A DNA stretch of 64,000 nt from an uncultured Bacteroidales bacterium (GCA_900318265.1 ONKA01000003.1:62001-126000), one strand, 5' to 3'; shown: positions 17,078-26,046, counted from the first letter of the stretch. Notes: generated from the sequence alone by a model not told the origin. Numbers and translations are program-made.

Positions 17078-17962
17078 ATGCGTATGAGGCTTAATAAAAA
17101 ATCATTGGTTTTCGCTATAATACTTGCTGGGTTTTTGTCAATTCCTTTGCATGGTATTGGATGGATAAACATAGGCACATATCATGTATCTTCCAACGAG
17201 ACAACTCCATATGATATAGAAACAGGAATATATAAAGGGGTGTGTCAAGGTTGTAATCTAACAATTGAGATTCAAGCCAAAGATTACTTGGGTAATCCGT
17301 ACGGATACATTAAATATGCCGGAGAGAAGCCGCTGCAGTTCGTTAGTTTTCAAACTGGAACAGCATCCGAATATTTAATAAAAATCAAACGACCGAGTAA
17401 TCCCGCTTTATTGGGTGAATATCTTGAATGGAAAGCGTATTTGGTCGTAAATGGATACAATAAGTTGCAATTGTCAGTAATCAATGGTTTGTCTTACATA
17501 GAAAGAACCAAATATAAAATGCCAGATGAAGGAGTGTGCTGCACTTTGGAACTTACCGCAACGGACCAAGGCAGGAGTGTTGAAAGCAAAATAAGAGCAT
17601 TTGTTGTGGATTTTTGCAATCTTTCTGAAACCTGCGACCGCAGTCTGGTTTATAAATTATATGCTCCCCAAGTCAAGCGTTATCACAACAGCTATAACAC
17701 CAATGTAGATCATGTCGCGGAGTGTTATGCAAACTATGACACCAAGTTTGGCGTTTACGGAAAACATTCGCAAGCTCGTTGGGAAACTCTCAATTATGTC
17801 AAGACAAATAATGGTTATAATGTGACTTACATTGAGGATTATTCAATAGATAGATATGATACCTCCAAATGGTCGGTGTTTGTGTTGAAAAAACATATTG
17901 AACTTGATAAGTATTTCCAAATAGTCAGTGTTTATGATGATCAAATCAGCAAAAGTAAATAG
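17078..17962 (+). CDS. Exported protein, first of a paralogous pair
   Basis: 294 residues from the ATG at 17078 (17084 is an alternative). Arg/Lys followed by SLVFAIILAGFLSIPLHG is a signal peptide. The mature part has a conserved block GIYKGVCQGC ... NPYGYIKYA ... RPSNPALLGEYLEWKAY ... TKYKMP ... CTLEL that recurs in the next gene, and then about 100 residues unique to it. Even Cys content in the mature part suggests periplasmic disulfides. No known family. Its place after the ATPase and tail-anchored protein suggests a substrate or envelope component of the same unit. Confidence 0.5.
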   Translation: MRMRLNKKSLVFAIILAGFLSIPLHGIGWINIGTYHVSSNETTPYDIETGIYKGVCQGCNLTIEIQAKDYLGNPYGYIKYAGEKPLQFVSFQTGTASEYLIKIKRPSNPALLGEYLEWKAYLVVNGYNKLQLSVINGLSYIERTKYKMPDEGVCCTLELTATDQGRSVESKIRAFVVDFCNLSETCDRSLVYKLYAPQVKRYHNSYNTNVDHVAECYANYDTKFGVYGKHSQARWETLNYVKTNNGYNVTYIEDYSIDRYDTSKWSVFVLKKHIELDKYFQIVSVYDDQISKSK

Positions 17963-18461
17963 TAAAAGTTTGAATTCTCTGAAGGCAATAATGGTTTTTG
18001 TTTTAACTATTATTGCGTCTATTGGAGCATCATCCAAGGTTACAGAACCAGCATGCTTTTCGTTTTATGAGAATCCGGATCCCTGGCAAATGGTCAATGG
18101 CATTTACGTAGGGGTGTGTCAAAATTGTTCTTTAACATTTGAAATACACACTAGAACGCCTTGGACCAAAGAGAGACTGAACAATCCATATGGATATATT
18201 GAATTCGGAGATGGGCAGCGGCTCGAGTTCATTTGTTATAAGACAACTAGTGCATCCAAATACGAAGTTAGAATTAGACGGCCAAATAATCCTGCTTTAT
18301 TCGGAGAATACCTCTCATGGAAAGCCTATGTTGAGGTTGATAGTTATTTTGAGTTGCACTTGTCTGTTGTTGAAGATTTATCATCTATAGAAAAAACCAA
18401 ATATAAACTGCCTTCAAAAGGAGCAAAATGCACATTAGAACTATCTAAGGTTTGTAATTAG
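17934..18461 (+). CDS. Exported protein, shorter paralogue of its neighbour
   Basis: 175 residues from the ATG at 17934 (17937 also possible; GTG at 17928 less likely), overlapping the preceding gene by about 29 bases. A hydrophobic signal (AIMVFVLTIIASIGASS) precedes the same block as in the upstream gene: GIYVGVCQNC, NNPYGYIEF, RRPNNPALFGEYLSWKAY, TKYKLPSKG, CTLEL. It lacks the C-terminal 100 residues of its neighbour. This is a tandem duplication. Function unknown. Confidence 0.5.
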   Translation: MMIKSAKVNSKSLNSLKAIMVFVLTIIASIGASSKVTEPACFSFYENPDPWQMVNGIYVGVCQNCSLTFEIHTRTPWTKERLNNPYGYIEFGDGQRLEFICYKTTSASKYEVRIRRPNNPALFGEYLSWKAYVEVDSYFELHLSVVEDLSSIEKTKYKLPSKGAKCTLELSKVCN

Positions 18462-18549
18462 CTTAGGGGGGTGTGGGTCTTTTTTCGTTTTTTGTCTTCA
18501 AAAAGCGAGATTATTTCCACGAAATCTACTTTATGTAGGTTAATACACA

Positions 18550-18741
18550 TCCGTCACCCGCTCAAACTAATGCACTTTCTCCTCCAGCGCCTTCAAACCT
18601 ATTTTGCCGCGCTAGCGTTTCATTTCATAGAAGAATTGTTATAAATTATTGATTCTTTTTTCTTTACATTTGAATTTCCCAGTTTGGAACTGCCTGTTTC
18701 GATTGAAAAGTAGTGTTTTTCTTGCCATGGAAGCTTTTGAG
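18550..18741 (-). pseudogene. Remnant of a DUF234-type AAA ATPase gene and its upstream region
   Basis: The stretch lies in a gap of 368 bases between genes. 18550-18639 resembles the 3' coding part of the ATPase gene at 23842-25161 (shared GCACTTTCTCCTCCAGC-type sequence). 18640-18741 resembles the upstream leader and promoter of the same gene (GTTTGGAACTGCCTGTTTCGATT against GTTCGGAACTCTGTGGTTCGATT). The body of the gene is missing and no reading frame survives. It is therefore an internally deleted copy, minus-oriented. Confidence 0.6.
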
Positions 18742-18765
18742 CTGCGAAAAATATATATTTCCTCT

Positions 18766-18808
18766 AATTATCCTCTATGTGCATGGTCGTAGATTGGTTA
18801 TTTTTGCG
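18766..18808 (+). promoter_or_regulatory. Promoter region shared with a second site at 23735
   Basis: AATTATCCTCTATGTGC leads to TATTTTTG (18799-18806), a -7 box 24 bases before the lipoprotein ATG. A closely similar 44-base sequence stands at 23735-23778. Confidence 0.6.
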
Positions 18809-18829
18809 CTGTAAACAAAACAAATAGCC

Positions 18830-19882
18830 ATGGAAACTACCATAAACCCAAAAGACGAATTTACCAAACATCACAAGAAATCCACATCATCTGCTGCAAT
18901 GAAACCACACCACCTCTTATTCATTGCATTGTTGATGTTGGCCACAGCAGGATGCTCGCCCACAGCGAAGAATGAGCCTAATAAAAGAGCCGAGCACGTC
19001 CCCGCCAACGGTATCTACTACTGGAAAACGATCTTTGACCTTAATGAGACCGAGCGGAACTTCCTAAAAGAGCATCACGTGAAGCGGCTTTATTTACGTC
19101 TCTTCGATGTGGTGCCTGCTGAAAAAAACGTCAAAAACGACTTCAACTTCGAGGCTGTGCCCAATGCTACGATTGCGTTTCGAAGCGCCATTCCTGATGA
19201 TGTAGAAGTTGTCCCGGTGGTTTATATCACCATTGATGCATTGCGTCTAATGAGTCATTCGAACGAAGACTATGCCGGCCTTATTGCTGAAAGGGTGATG
19301 CACATCGCCGACTTCCATGAGTTGGGAGACATCCGTGAAGTACAGCTCGACTGCGACTGGACACAACAGACCCAAGATGCCTATTTCGCTCTTTGCCAGG
19401 CAGTGAAAGACAAACTGAGGCTTCACGGTATTCAGCTCAGCTGCACCATCCGGCTGTGGCAGATGTCTTCTGACTGCCCGCCCGTTGACCGTGGCGTGCT
19501 CATGTTGTACAACACGGGCAATATTACCAACCCCAAAACACAGAATTCCATCCTTGATCTTAACGATGTGAAAGCCTATTTGAACGGCAAACCCTACTAC
19601 CTGCCTTTGGACTTCGCCTATCCCACCTTCAGCTGGTACGTGTGGTTCCATGACAATACCTATAGGGGACTTTTTCACGATCAGCCCGACACATCTCTTA
19701 TCGAAGAGGGTGATACGGTGCGCCAAGAACAAGTGGAGTTCAGTGACCTTCAGAGTCTCGACAGCCTTGTGCGCATGAAACTGTCTGCTGACAACGCCTC
19801 AATTATTCTTTACCATTTAGATTCTGCCAACCTTTCAAATTACAGCACCGATGAAATACGCCAGATTTATCACCACGATTAG
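18830..19882 (+). CDS. Lipoprotein of unknown function, possible TIM-barrel domain
   Basis: 350 residues. If translated from the ATG at 18899 the protein has a clean lipoprotein signal (HHLLFIALLMLATAGC); the ATG at 18830 adds 23 polar residues and directly follows the promoter, so both are possible. The mature part starts with GIYYWKTIF and contains strand-helix alternation (VKRLYLRLFDV, VEVVPVVYIT, IREVQLDCDW, IQLSCTIRLWQM, GVLMLYNTG, SIILYHLD), which suggests a barrel-like fold with a possible glycoside-binding role. I cannot name the family. It overlaps the next gene by 32 bases, implying co-expression. Confidence 0.55.
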   Translation: METTINPKDEFTKHHKKSTSSAAMKPHHLLFIALLMLATAGCSPTAKNEPNKRAEHVPANGIYYWKTIFDLNETERNFLKEHHVKRLYLRLFDVVPAEKNVKNDFNFEAVPNATIAFRSAIPDDVEVVPVVYITIDALRLMSHSNEDYAGLIAERVMHIADFHELGDIREVQLDCDWTQQTQDAYFALCQAVKDKLRLHGIQLSCTIRLWQMSSDCPPVDRGVLMLYNTGNITNPKTQNSILDLNDVKAYLNGKPYYLPLDFAYPTFSWYVWFHDNTYRGLFHDQPDTSLIEEGDTVRQEQVEFSDLQSLDSLVRMKLSADNASIILYHLDSANLSNYSTDEIRQIYHHD

Positions 19883-22064
19883 CCTATTATTTGCCTTTGT
19901 TCAAGCCCAGGCTTGCGTACCCCCTTATTATTCACCTTCGGAGTATTACCTGTTTCATTTTGTGGACTTGCTTGACTATGCTCCAGGAAACTTCAACCTC
20001 TATGGCAACGAGAACTGTCTGCTGTGGCAGCAGCAGACCTCGACCTCCATCCCCTTGGAGGATATCTATCACTTGGTTTATAAGTCCGATCTGAAACAGC
20101 TTACCGAGCTAAAGTCTGGCAGACTTCTTGAAGAGGTGAAGGAAAACCAGATGGCTCAATGGCTTGTTGACCATAACGACCAGGAGGCCATAGACTTTCT
20201 TATCCTCGCCAAAAACTGTGAGTGGTTGCGGCGTGAAAGCCTTTCGCCTTGGTATTATCCCTCGAAGGAAGACCCTGTGAGGTATTCGCTCAACGACATT
20301 GCCGAAGTGGCCAAGCAGAAATCGGCCGGGCGGTTCGCTGACCGCTATGCCTTGCAGGCCATCAGAGCCATGACTTCGCTCCAACAATATGAGGATATCA
20401 TTGGCTTTTGGGACAAAACAGAAGGTCGTATCCCCGAAGGCTTTCTGCGTCAAATGATGCAATCCTACGTTGCGGGGGCGTACGCCCGTCTCGATAATCT
20501 TGAAGAGGCCAAACGTTATTTCATCTCAGCGAACGACTTGAATGGGCTTCTGGAATGTGACCAACGCTATAATGGCAATATAAGCCGTGTGGAGCGAATG
20601 GAACTTCTCTATGAGAGCTATCCCGATTGTCCGGCATTTCGGCTGAAGCTGTGGGAAATCTTGGGTCATATTGAACCCGACCGCCAATGGAATGATGAAG
20701 ACTCCTGGTATTGGAACTGGGATAAGGAGAAAGCCGAAATCAACCAGTTAGCTGCGCTCTGCGACAAGGTTCTTGAAGGCGACTCGCGAGCAGACAAGGC
20801 ACTATGGGCTTATGCTGCCACATATATTGCCCACCTACAAGGCGATGACAATAAGGCTCACCGCTATTTGAAGACGGCAGAAAAAAACGTCAAAGACCCA
20901 AACCTTGCGGATGTCATCAAGGTAATGCGCATGTATATTGATGCCCAAATCTGCACCTACGACAAAACCTACGAACAGAAGCTCTTTACCCAACTGCGTT
21001 GGCTGCAAGGCATGGTGGAAACCCACATCGACGATGAGGTAATTGCCAGCACCAGCTCTTTATATGAACTGCAGATTAACTGTAGTTACTATTACTGGAA
21101 CGATGCCATGCGCTGCATTCTGCTGGGTACGGTGTGCCCGAAGATGATTAAAGCGGGCAAGACCACGCTGGCCCTGCAGTTGGCCAACATGTCGGGTTAT
21201 ACACTGCTTAATGAAATCAATCAAATTGATGTGGATATGTGGTCACCTATGGATATTGCAAAATATGGCGATAGGACTTCGTTTACCCTGGAGCAGTACC
21301 GCCACAGTGGTCTGTTCAACAGCTATGACTATAGCAGTTGCTTAGCTGAGATGATGGACACCCTGTCAGCCAATGCTTTGATGACCTACGTACAAATAGT
21401 GGAAAAACCTCAAACTCCATTCCAAAGGTTCCTCAATGCGCATTCCTACAACGATCTGGATTTCCTCAACGAGATGGTCGGAACCCATTGCCTGCGCGAG
21501 ATGCGCTATGCCGATGCTGAGCGTTACCTCTCGAAGGTTTCAACGGAATACTTTTTGTGTACCAACGTTTACAAAGAGGGATACCTCAACCGCGATCCGT
21601 TCAGTCTTGGGTTAAGGCAGTGGAGCCACGGTGTGGAGGCTAAATACCGCTTTGCCAAGACGATGAACCAGTTGGAACGCGAAATTGCCGCCACTGCCGA
21701 TCCCAATCGGAAAGCGCTCCTGATGCTTGACTTCGGTATAGGGTTGCGCAATTCGTTTGATTATTGCTGGGCCTTGACGCAGTATAGGCAGGGAGCAGGT
21801 TATTTCTATGATTTGGATGCACATAACACAAACTGCGTTCAAGAAGCCATGGATCGAGCAGAGCGCCTTTTCGAAGAAGCCTTTGCTTCGTTTACTGACA
21901 ATGAATATGCCGCTCAAGCCCAGCTGCTTTTCAGTAACTACAAAACTGTCAAAGAGCAGTATCCTGAAACCGTTGCTGCGGAAAGAGTCAGAGGTCGTTG
22001 CGACAAATTTACCGATTATCATGCCGAAAAGAAAAGATTTGCATATCTAGGAGAATATAATTGA
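19851..22064 (+). CDS. Exported helical-repeat (TPR-like) protein
   Basis: 737 residues. The signal peptide YARFITTISLLFAFVQAQA is followed by a mature start CVPPYYSPSEYY. The body is dominated by pairs of amphipathic helices with TPR-like spacing (SYVAGAYARLDNLEEAKRYF; AAQAQLLFSNYKTVKEQYP), so a scaffold in the periplasm or at the outer membrane is likely. The start lies inside the upstream lipoprotein gene in another frame. Together with the lipoprotein it may form a surface or periplasmic complex; no enzyme motif is visible. Confidence 0.6.
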   Translation: MKYARFITTISLLFAFVQAQACVPPYYSPSEYYLFHFVDLLDYAPGNFNLYGNENCLLWQQQTSTSIPLEDIYHLVYKSDLKQLTELKSGRLLEEVKENQMAQWLVDHNDQEAIDFLILAKNCEWLRRESLSPWYYPSKEDPVRYSLNDIAEVAKQKSAGRFADRYALQAIRAMTSLQQYEDIIGFWDKTEGRIPEGFLRQMMQSYVAGAYARLDNLEEAKRYFISANDLNGLLECDQRYNGNISRVERMELLYESYPDCPAFRLKLWEILGHIEPDRQWNDEDSWYWNWDKEKAEINQLAALCDKVLEGDSRADKALWAYAATYIAHLQGDDNKAHRYLKTAEKNVKDPNLADVIKVMRMYIDAQICTYDKTYEQKLFTQLRWLQGMVETHIDDEVIASTSSLYELQINCSYYYWNDAMRCILLGTVCPKMIKAGKTTLALQLANMSGYTLLNEINQIDVDMWSPMDIAKYGDRTSFTLEQYRHSGLFNSYDYSSCLAEMMDTLSANALMTYVQIVEKPQTPFQRFLNAHSYNDLDFLNEMVGTHCLREMRYADAERYLSKVSTEYFLCTNVYKEGYLNRDPFSLGLRQWSHGVEAKYRFAKTMNQLEREIAATADPNRKALLMLDFGIGLRNSFDYCWALTQYRQGAGYFYDLDAHNTNCVQEAMDRAERLFEEAFASFTDNEYAAQAQLLFSNYKTVKEQYPETVAAERVRGRCDKFTDYHAEKKRFAYLGEYN

Positions 22065-22091
22065 TCATCACACTATTAAACACATAAAACC

Positions 22092-22718
22092 ATGAAAACA
22101 AACTTAGCAAACAAAGCAGGAAAGATCGCAACAAGGGCACTAATGGCATTGTTTGTCGTTGTACTATGGAGCTGCCACAACAACACAAAACAAGATAACG
22201 ATGAGGTCATGGGTACGCCTCTGTTGCAGCAAGAGGCTGAACACAATACAATTGTATGTACCAACAAGGACAATGTAGACTTCGAATTCATGTATGATGT
22301 AGACGTAACATATCCTTGGAGTAGTTATGTTTCCAAGGATTCAACACATGTGCTAAAGCTGGAGAAGGTTCATTCCGATGAATTTGGAGCTTCTTTTAGG
22401 GTCTTGGTTTTTGAACCGGTTTATTGGCGAAAAGGAGAGTTTCATTTTCCGGAACTTGGTAGTGAACCCACTTTTGTCGGATATGGTACTGACTATGTTC
22501 CAGGCCCTGACCATGTTGACTTTTCGTTTCTTAGTGGATTTACCGATTCGGACGAAACCGTTTTTGTACTATCAGGCTTTAGGGACAGTTGGGACTCCAT
22601 CCTTGTTGGGAATATGTGTCCGCCTATTGATTCAGATGAAGAAATCAGGGATTGTGTGTTTAGGAAACAATCCTGGGACGATATACAGTCATGGTGGAAT
22701 ACCAAGCAAAATAGGTAA
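22092..22718 (+). CDS. Small lipoprotein of unknown function
   Basis: 208 residues. The N-terminus is basic, then ALMALFVVVLWSC forms a lipobox, with a Ser/Asn/Lys-rich spacer after the Cys. The mature domain is beta-rich and acidic, with several aromatic pairs. No family recognised. It follows the TPR-like gene by 27 bases and may belong to the same transcript. Confidence 0.5.
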   Translation: MKTNLANKAGKIATRALMALFVVVLWSCHNNTKQDNDEVMGTPLLQQEAEHNTIVCTNKDNVDFEFMYDVDVTYPWSSYVSKDSTHVLKLEKVHSDEFGASFRVLVFEPVYWRKGEFHFPELGSEPTFVGYGTDYVPGPDHVDFSFLSGFTDSDETVFVLSGFRDSWDSILVGNMCPPIDSDEEIRDCVFRKQSWDDIQSWWNTKQNR

Positions 22719-22762
22719 AAGGCCCAATATATTTTCTTATCAAACCACAAAAACAAACAGCT

Positions 22763-23707
22763 ATGAAAACACGCAAGGAAAACACTCGCGAAAAAGCCAA
22801 TAGCCCAGCGTACGGTATCATCTCGTTTACTAGTAAATCAGAAGCCAGGGCGTATTTGGAAACGAGTTTCAAGAAAGGCACTACTGAAGATGCATTCGAA
22901 ATCGTGGAACGTATAAAAGATTATGCAAAACATGGTGATTCAAGATGGCTGTATCTTTTGGGATTATGCTATTATGTCGGATATGGAAACGATGAGGATC
23001 CGCACAAGGCTTTGAAATGTTGGAGCAAGGCGGCCGGAAAAGGTGAACATTGCTCACAGTATGCTCTTGGTAGCGGCTATTACTATGGAACTGCTATGCG
23101 TAAAAATTATAAAAAAGCTTGCTTCTGGCTTGAAAAAGCTGCTCATCAAGATAATTGCGGAGCACAAGCCTTGCTTGCTGACTGCTATCATTTTGGTCAG
23201 GGCGTCGCTAAAAACCAGAAAACCGCTGTTTATTGGTATGGAAAGGCAGCCGAACAAGGCCATGCGAATGCCCAATTCATGCTTGGACTTTTTTATTATT
23301 ATGGTGAAAACGAAGTTCGTAAGAACTATAAAAGGGCGTTTCAGTATTTTACGATGGCAAGTGATATGGGTCATGTTGGAGCCATCAACCAGCTCCAAAA
23401 ATGTTACGCGGAGGGTAAAGGTACAAAAAAGGATTCCCATAAAGCGCTTGAATTGTTTCGTATCATGCTAAATAACCAAAAGGATAATCAAGAGGAACAC
23501 ACTTCCGTTTCGGATTCCGACAACAAAACCGTTCATTCGCCATCAGTAAACGACGAGGATCGGATATCCATGTTTTTCGACATGCTCGACAATAGTATGG
23601 ATATAGTTAAAATGATTGAAAAGAAAGAAAAGAAAAAGCGGGATTCGTCAAGGGCTGGTGTGGAGGAAATAATTGTTGATTTGATATGGAAGCGTTTGCG
23701 GGATTGA
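22763..23707 (+). CDS. Sel1-repeat protein
   Basis: 314 residues. About residues 70-235 hold five Sel1-like repeats with the usual A-x-Y-x-L-G-x-x-Y-Y-x-G ... A-x-x-W-x-x-K-A-A pattern (for example YLLGLCYYVGYG, SQYALGSGYYYG, AQALLADCYHFGQG, AQFMLGLFYYYGE). Such repeats mediate protein-protein contacts in signalling and effector regulation. No signal peptide; a charged tail of about 75 residues ends in a Lys-rich helix. A related, broken Sel1 gene lies at 26103. Cytoplasmic scaffold likely. Confidence 0.75.
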   Translation: MKTRKENTREKANSPAYGIISFTSKSEARAYLETSFKKGTTEDAFEIVERIKDYAKHGDSRWLYLLGLCYYVGYGNDEDPHKALKCWSKAAGKGEHCSQYALGSGYYYGTAMRKNYKKACFWLEKAAHQDNCGAQALLADCYHFGQGVAKNQKTAVYWYGKAAEQGHANAQFMLGLFYYYGENEVRKNYKRAFQYFTMASDMGHVGAINQLQKCYAEGKGTKKDSHKALELFRIMLNNQKDNQEEHTSVSDSDNKTVHSPSVNDEDRISMFFDMLDNSMDIVKMIEKKEKKKRDSSRAGVEEIIVDLIWKRLRD

Positions 23708-23734
23708 GAACTCCACACAAACAGTTTCCTCGCG

Positions 23735-23778
23735 AATTGTCCTCTATGTGCGCGGCCATGGATTTGTCTGTTTTTGCG
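23735..23778 (+). repeat. Orphan copy of the 18766 promoter region
   Basis: AATTGTCCTCTATGTGC ... TTTTTGCG closely matches the promoter region at 18766-18808, but its -7 box reads TGTTTTTG and no plus-strand gene follows. It may be the relic promoter of the Sel1 gene whose broken body lies at 26103. Confidence 0.45.
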
Positions 23779-23841
23779 ACATAATTGATTGTCAAACCTC
23801 AAAAACATATCTCAAGATTAGCTTTTGAAAAAACGCAAAGT

Positions 23842-25161
23842 TCACATATCCTCCATGCTCAATCCAACCATGCCCGAATCGTACTTTTCGAACTCCCCCG
23901 TCACTTCCTTAAACCGCTGCACTTTCTCCTCCAGCACCTTCAGGTCGATCTCGCTGCGTTGTCGTTTCACCTCATAAAAGGTGACTCGTTTCTCCAAATC
24001 GTCCGCTGCGATGATGTCTATCTCGTTTTCGCCCTTGCGGTCCCACCAACTGTCGATGTGCGTGAACCGCTCGCTCTCCTTCATCACGGCCTTGAACCAA
24101 TGCTCCAGCAATTTTCCCGTGTAGGTAGTGTAGTCGCGTTTCACTATCTCCGCCAGTTTCCCGTAGGCATTGGCCTCGATGAAATGGTTGTACTTGTAGA
24201 TAAACCTGAACCAAAACTGCAAAAACAAGTCACTCACCGAATAGACGATGTTCTTGTTGGCGGTTTTCTGGAACATGGGCTTGTTTTTCGCAATAAGCCC
24301 ATAGTCGTTCTCCAACCGGGTCATGTAGCCCGACACCTCCATGTGCAGGATGCCTTCGATGTCGCCACGCGTGTTATGTCCTGTGGCAATCAGTTTCAGG
24401 ATGTCAAAATAGCGTCCGTAATCGCGGCCGAACTCCTCTATCAGCATGTTCTTTCCTTCGAAGATGAAGTAGGAGTTTTTGGCAATAATGCGCTCCAGCA
24501 TCTTGTCGGCAGAGGTGGCTCCGGCATCCATTAGCAGCTCGACATATTTCGCCACGCCTCCCGTGTAGGTGTAGAGTGCCAGTAGGTCTTCCTTGGTATA
24601 TCCAGGGTGGTAATATCCAAGGATTTCCTTGATTACCGAAGGCGTGAAAGGCTCAATCTTCAGGAACTCCGTCTGACGACCGTAAAGAGGCTCTTTCCTG
24701 TCGCGAAACAGCTTGGTCATCATCGAGTACACCGAGCCGCACACGATCAGGTTCATCTTTGCCTCGCCTTTCTTTTTGTCCCATATCTTCTGCATCTGCG
24801 AGAAGATGGCTCCGTTCACGCGGCTAAAGTCCTGGAATTCGTCGATCATCAGCGTCAAGGGGCGTGTCTTCGACAGCTCCATCAGATAGTCAAAGATGTC
24901 GGCAAAGCGTTCCACCTTTCCTAATAGGGGAATTTGCAGCTTTTCGGTCAGCTCCTCCACGAACTCCTCGCAAAGCACGCTTTCCGTGCTCCTTGTAACA
25001 AAGAAATACAGGATGTTCTCGTTCTCGTAGGCTTTCATCACTAAGGATGTCTTGCCGATGCGCCTCCGTCCAGTCAGCACCGTAAACTGGGCTGCATGGT
25101 TCGAGAGTTCCCTTATCTCCCTCAGCTTCCCGATTTCGTATTTTCTGTCGAAGAACTTCAT
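23842..25161 (-). CDS. AAA ATPase with DUF234-type C-terminal nuclease-like domain
   Basis: 439 residues. The archaeal-type AAA ATPase module has Walker A GRRRIGKTS (about 30-38), Walker B LTLMIDEFQDF (about 102-112) and an arginine-finger-like YGRQTEF. After a winged-helix-like segment, the C-terminal domain carries a PD-(D/E)xK-like pair: ENEIDII (about 375) and FYEVKRQR (about 393). Proteins of this build are multi-copy in Bacteroidales and archaea; their function is unsettled, with a nuclease or conflict role suspected. A strong promoter and a pair of palindromes precede it (25204-25245). A deleted copy lies at 18550. It is opposite in orientation to its neighbours. Confidence 0.8.
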   Translation of the reverse strand: MKFFDRKYEIGKLREIRELSNHAAQFTVLTGRRRIGKTSLVMKAYENENILYFFVTRSTESVLCEEFVEELTEKLQIPLLGKVERFADIFDYLMELSKTRPLTLMIDEFQDFSRVNGAIFSQMQKIWDKKKGEAKMNLIVCGSVYSMMTKLFRDRKEPLYGRQTEFLKIEPFTPSVIKEILGYYHPGYTKEDLLALYTYTGGVAKYVELLMDAGATSADKMLERIIAKNSYFIFEGKNMLIEEFGRDYGRYFDILKLIATGHNTRGDIEGILHMEVSGYMTRLENDYGLIAKNKPMFQKTANKNIVYSVSDLFLQFWFRFIYKYNHFIEANAYGKLAEIVKRDYTTYTGKLLEHWFKAVMKESERFTHIDSWWDRKGENEIDIIAADDLEKRVTFYEVKRQRSEIDLKVLEEKVQRFKEVTGEFEKYDSGMVGLSMEDM

Positions 25162-25203
25162 TTTCTATTGTTTTAAATCATTGATTATCATTTTGCTAAA
25201 ATC

Positions 25204-25232
25204 GAACTATACAGTTCGGAACTCTGTGGTTC
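25204..25232 (-). promoter_or_regulatory. Tandem GAAC-N6-GTTC palindromes, candidate operator
   Basis: GAACTATACAGTTC (25204-25217) and GAACTCTGTGGTTC (25219-25232) are two dyads one base apart, between the -7 box and the ATPase start codon. The pattern is partly kept in the remnant at 18680-18700, so it belongs to the ATPase unit. It fits autoregulation by a dimeric protein or transcript hairpins. Confidence 0.5.
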
Positions 25233-25237
25233 GATTG

Positions 25238-25245
25238 CAAAAATA
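25238..25245 (-). promoter_or_regulatory. -7 promoter box of the AAA ATPase gene
   Basis: On the minus strand this reads TATTTTTG followed by CAATCG, a consensus -7 box about 77 bases before the ATG, just upstream of the tandem palindromes. Confidence 0.6.
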
Positions 25246-25325
25246 AAGTTTTTTCTTGACATGGAAACTTTTTAGGAGTAAAAACCATCATTTTGACTAT
25301 AAATGCAACCCATAACGTCTTTCCT

Positions 25326-26021
25326 TTAAGGCCATTCCACCTTATAGGATCGCTCTACTGTGTCAAGGCAATCCACCAAAACCACACCTGCGACCTCGGC
25401 GATTTCCTTCACCTTGGTGTGGCCGACAATCTGTTTGACAGAAGTGCCTTTGTATAGGTTATGAAGGCATAACGATTCGGGTCGCACCCATATCGGTGAA
25501 TGATGAGGGTCTTCACCACAGAAATCATTCCCGTAACAATTTGCGCCGAACGAAAACGGCGTTTTGTCTTTGCGCCATAGGTCGTTGATGGCCGCTGCCA
25601 TGCTGCTTGGCTTGATGTCGGCAACATGGGGCAGATACGTGTTTTTCCAATCGCTTGTCACGCCGGCATGGGTGACGAGATAGTCCTCGCCGATGGCGTA
25701 TGCCACGCCTTCAAACAAATCAATCGTTTTCATCAGCAGCCACGAGATGGTTTGCGCATTTAAACCGTCAAACCGATTGGATTTCTCAAAAACACCTGGG
25801 AGATATTCAAAATCATGGTTTCCATACAAGAGCACGACATTATCGGGATGTTTCTTTTTGAACTCTATGATCTCCATAAAGTTATACTGCAAGTCCATGA
25901 AATGAATATCTTCGTATGGGTCGAAATAGTCCCCAACGAAAACGTTGATGCAGTTCTCGTCAACGAGACGCCGCCACGAATCTCTTCCATGAATGTCGCC
26001 GATGATATTGTATTTGCTCAT
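25326..26021 (-). CDS. Calcineurin-like metallophosphoesterase
   Basis: 231 residues from the ATG at 26021; the promoter at 26047 excludes the longer frame from 26081. All family metal ligands are in order: GDIHG (about 7-11), GDYFDPY (about 30), GNHDFE (about 66), THAGV (about 120) and GHTKV (about 203). The fold resembles diadenosine tetraphosphatase and protein Ser/Thr phosphatases, acting on phosphoesters in the cytoplasm with two metal ions. The substrate is not deducible. It lies behind the ATPase gene in the same orientation, with 164 bases between. Confidence 0.8.
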   Translation of the reverse strand: MSKYNIIGDIHGRDSWRRLVDENCINVFVGDYFDPYEDIHFMDLQYNFMEIIEFKKKHPDNVVLLYGNHDFEYLPGVFEKSNRFDGLNAQTISWLLMKTIDLFEGVAYAIGEDYLVTHAGVTSDWKNTYLPHVADIKPSSMAAAINDLWRKDKTPFSFGANCYGNDFCGEDPHHSPIWVRPESLCLHNLYKGTSVKQIVGHTKVKEIAEVAGVVLVDCLDTVERSYKVEWP

Positions 26022-26046
26022 GATATGAATACATTTCTTTGAGGCG

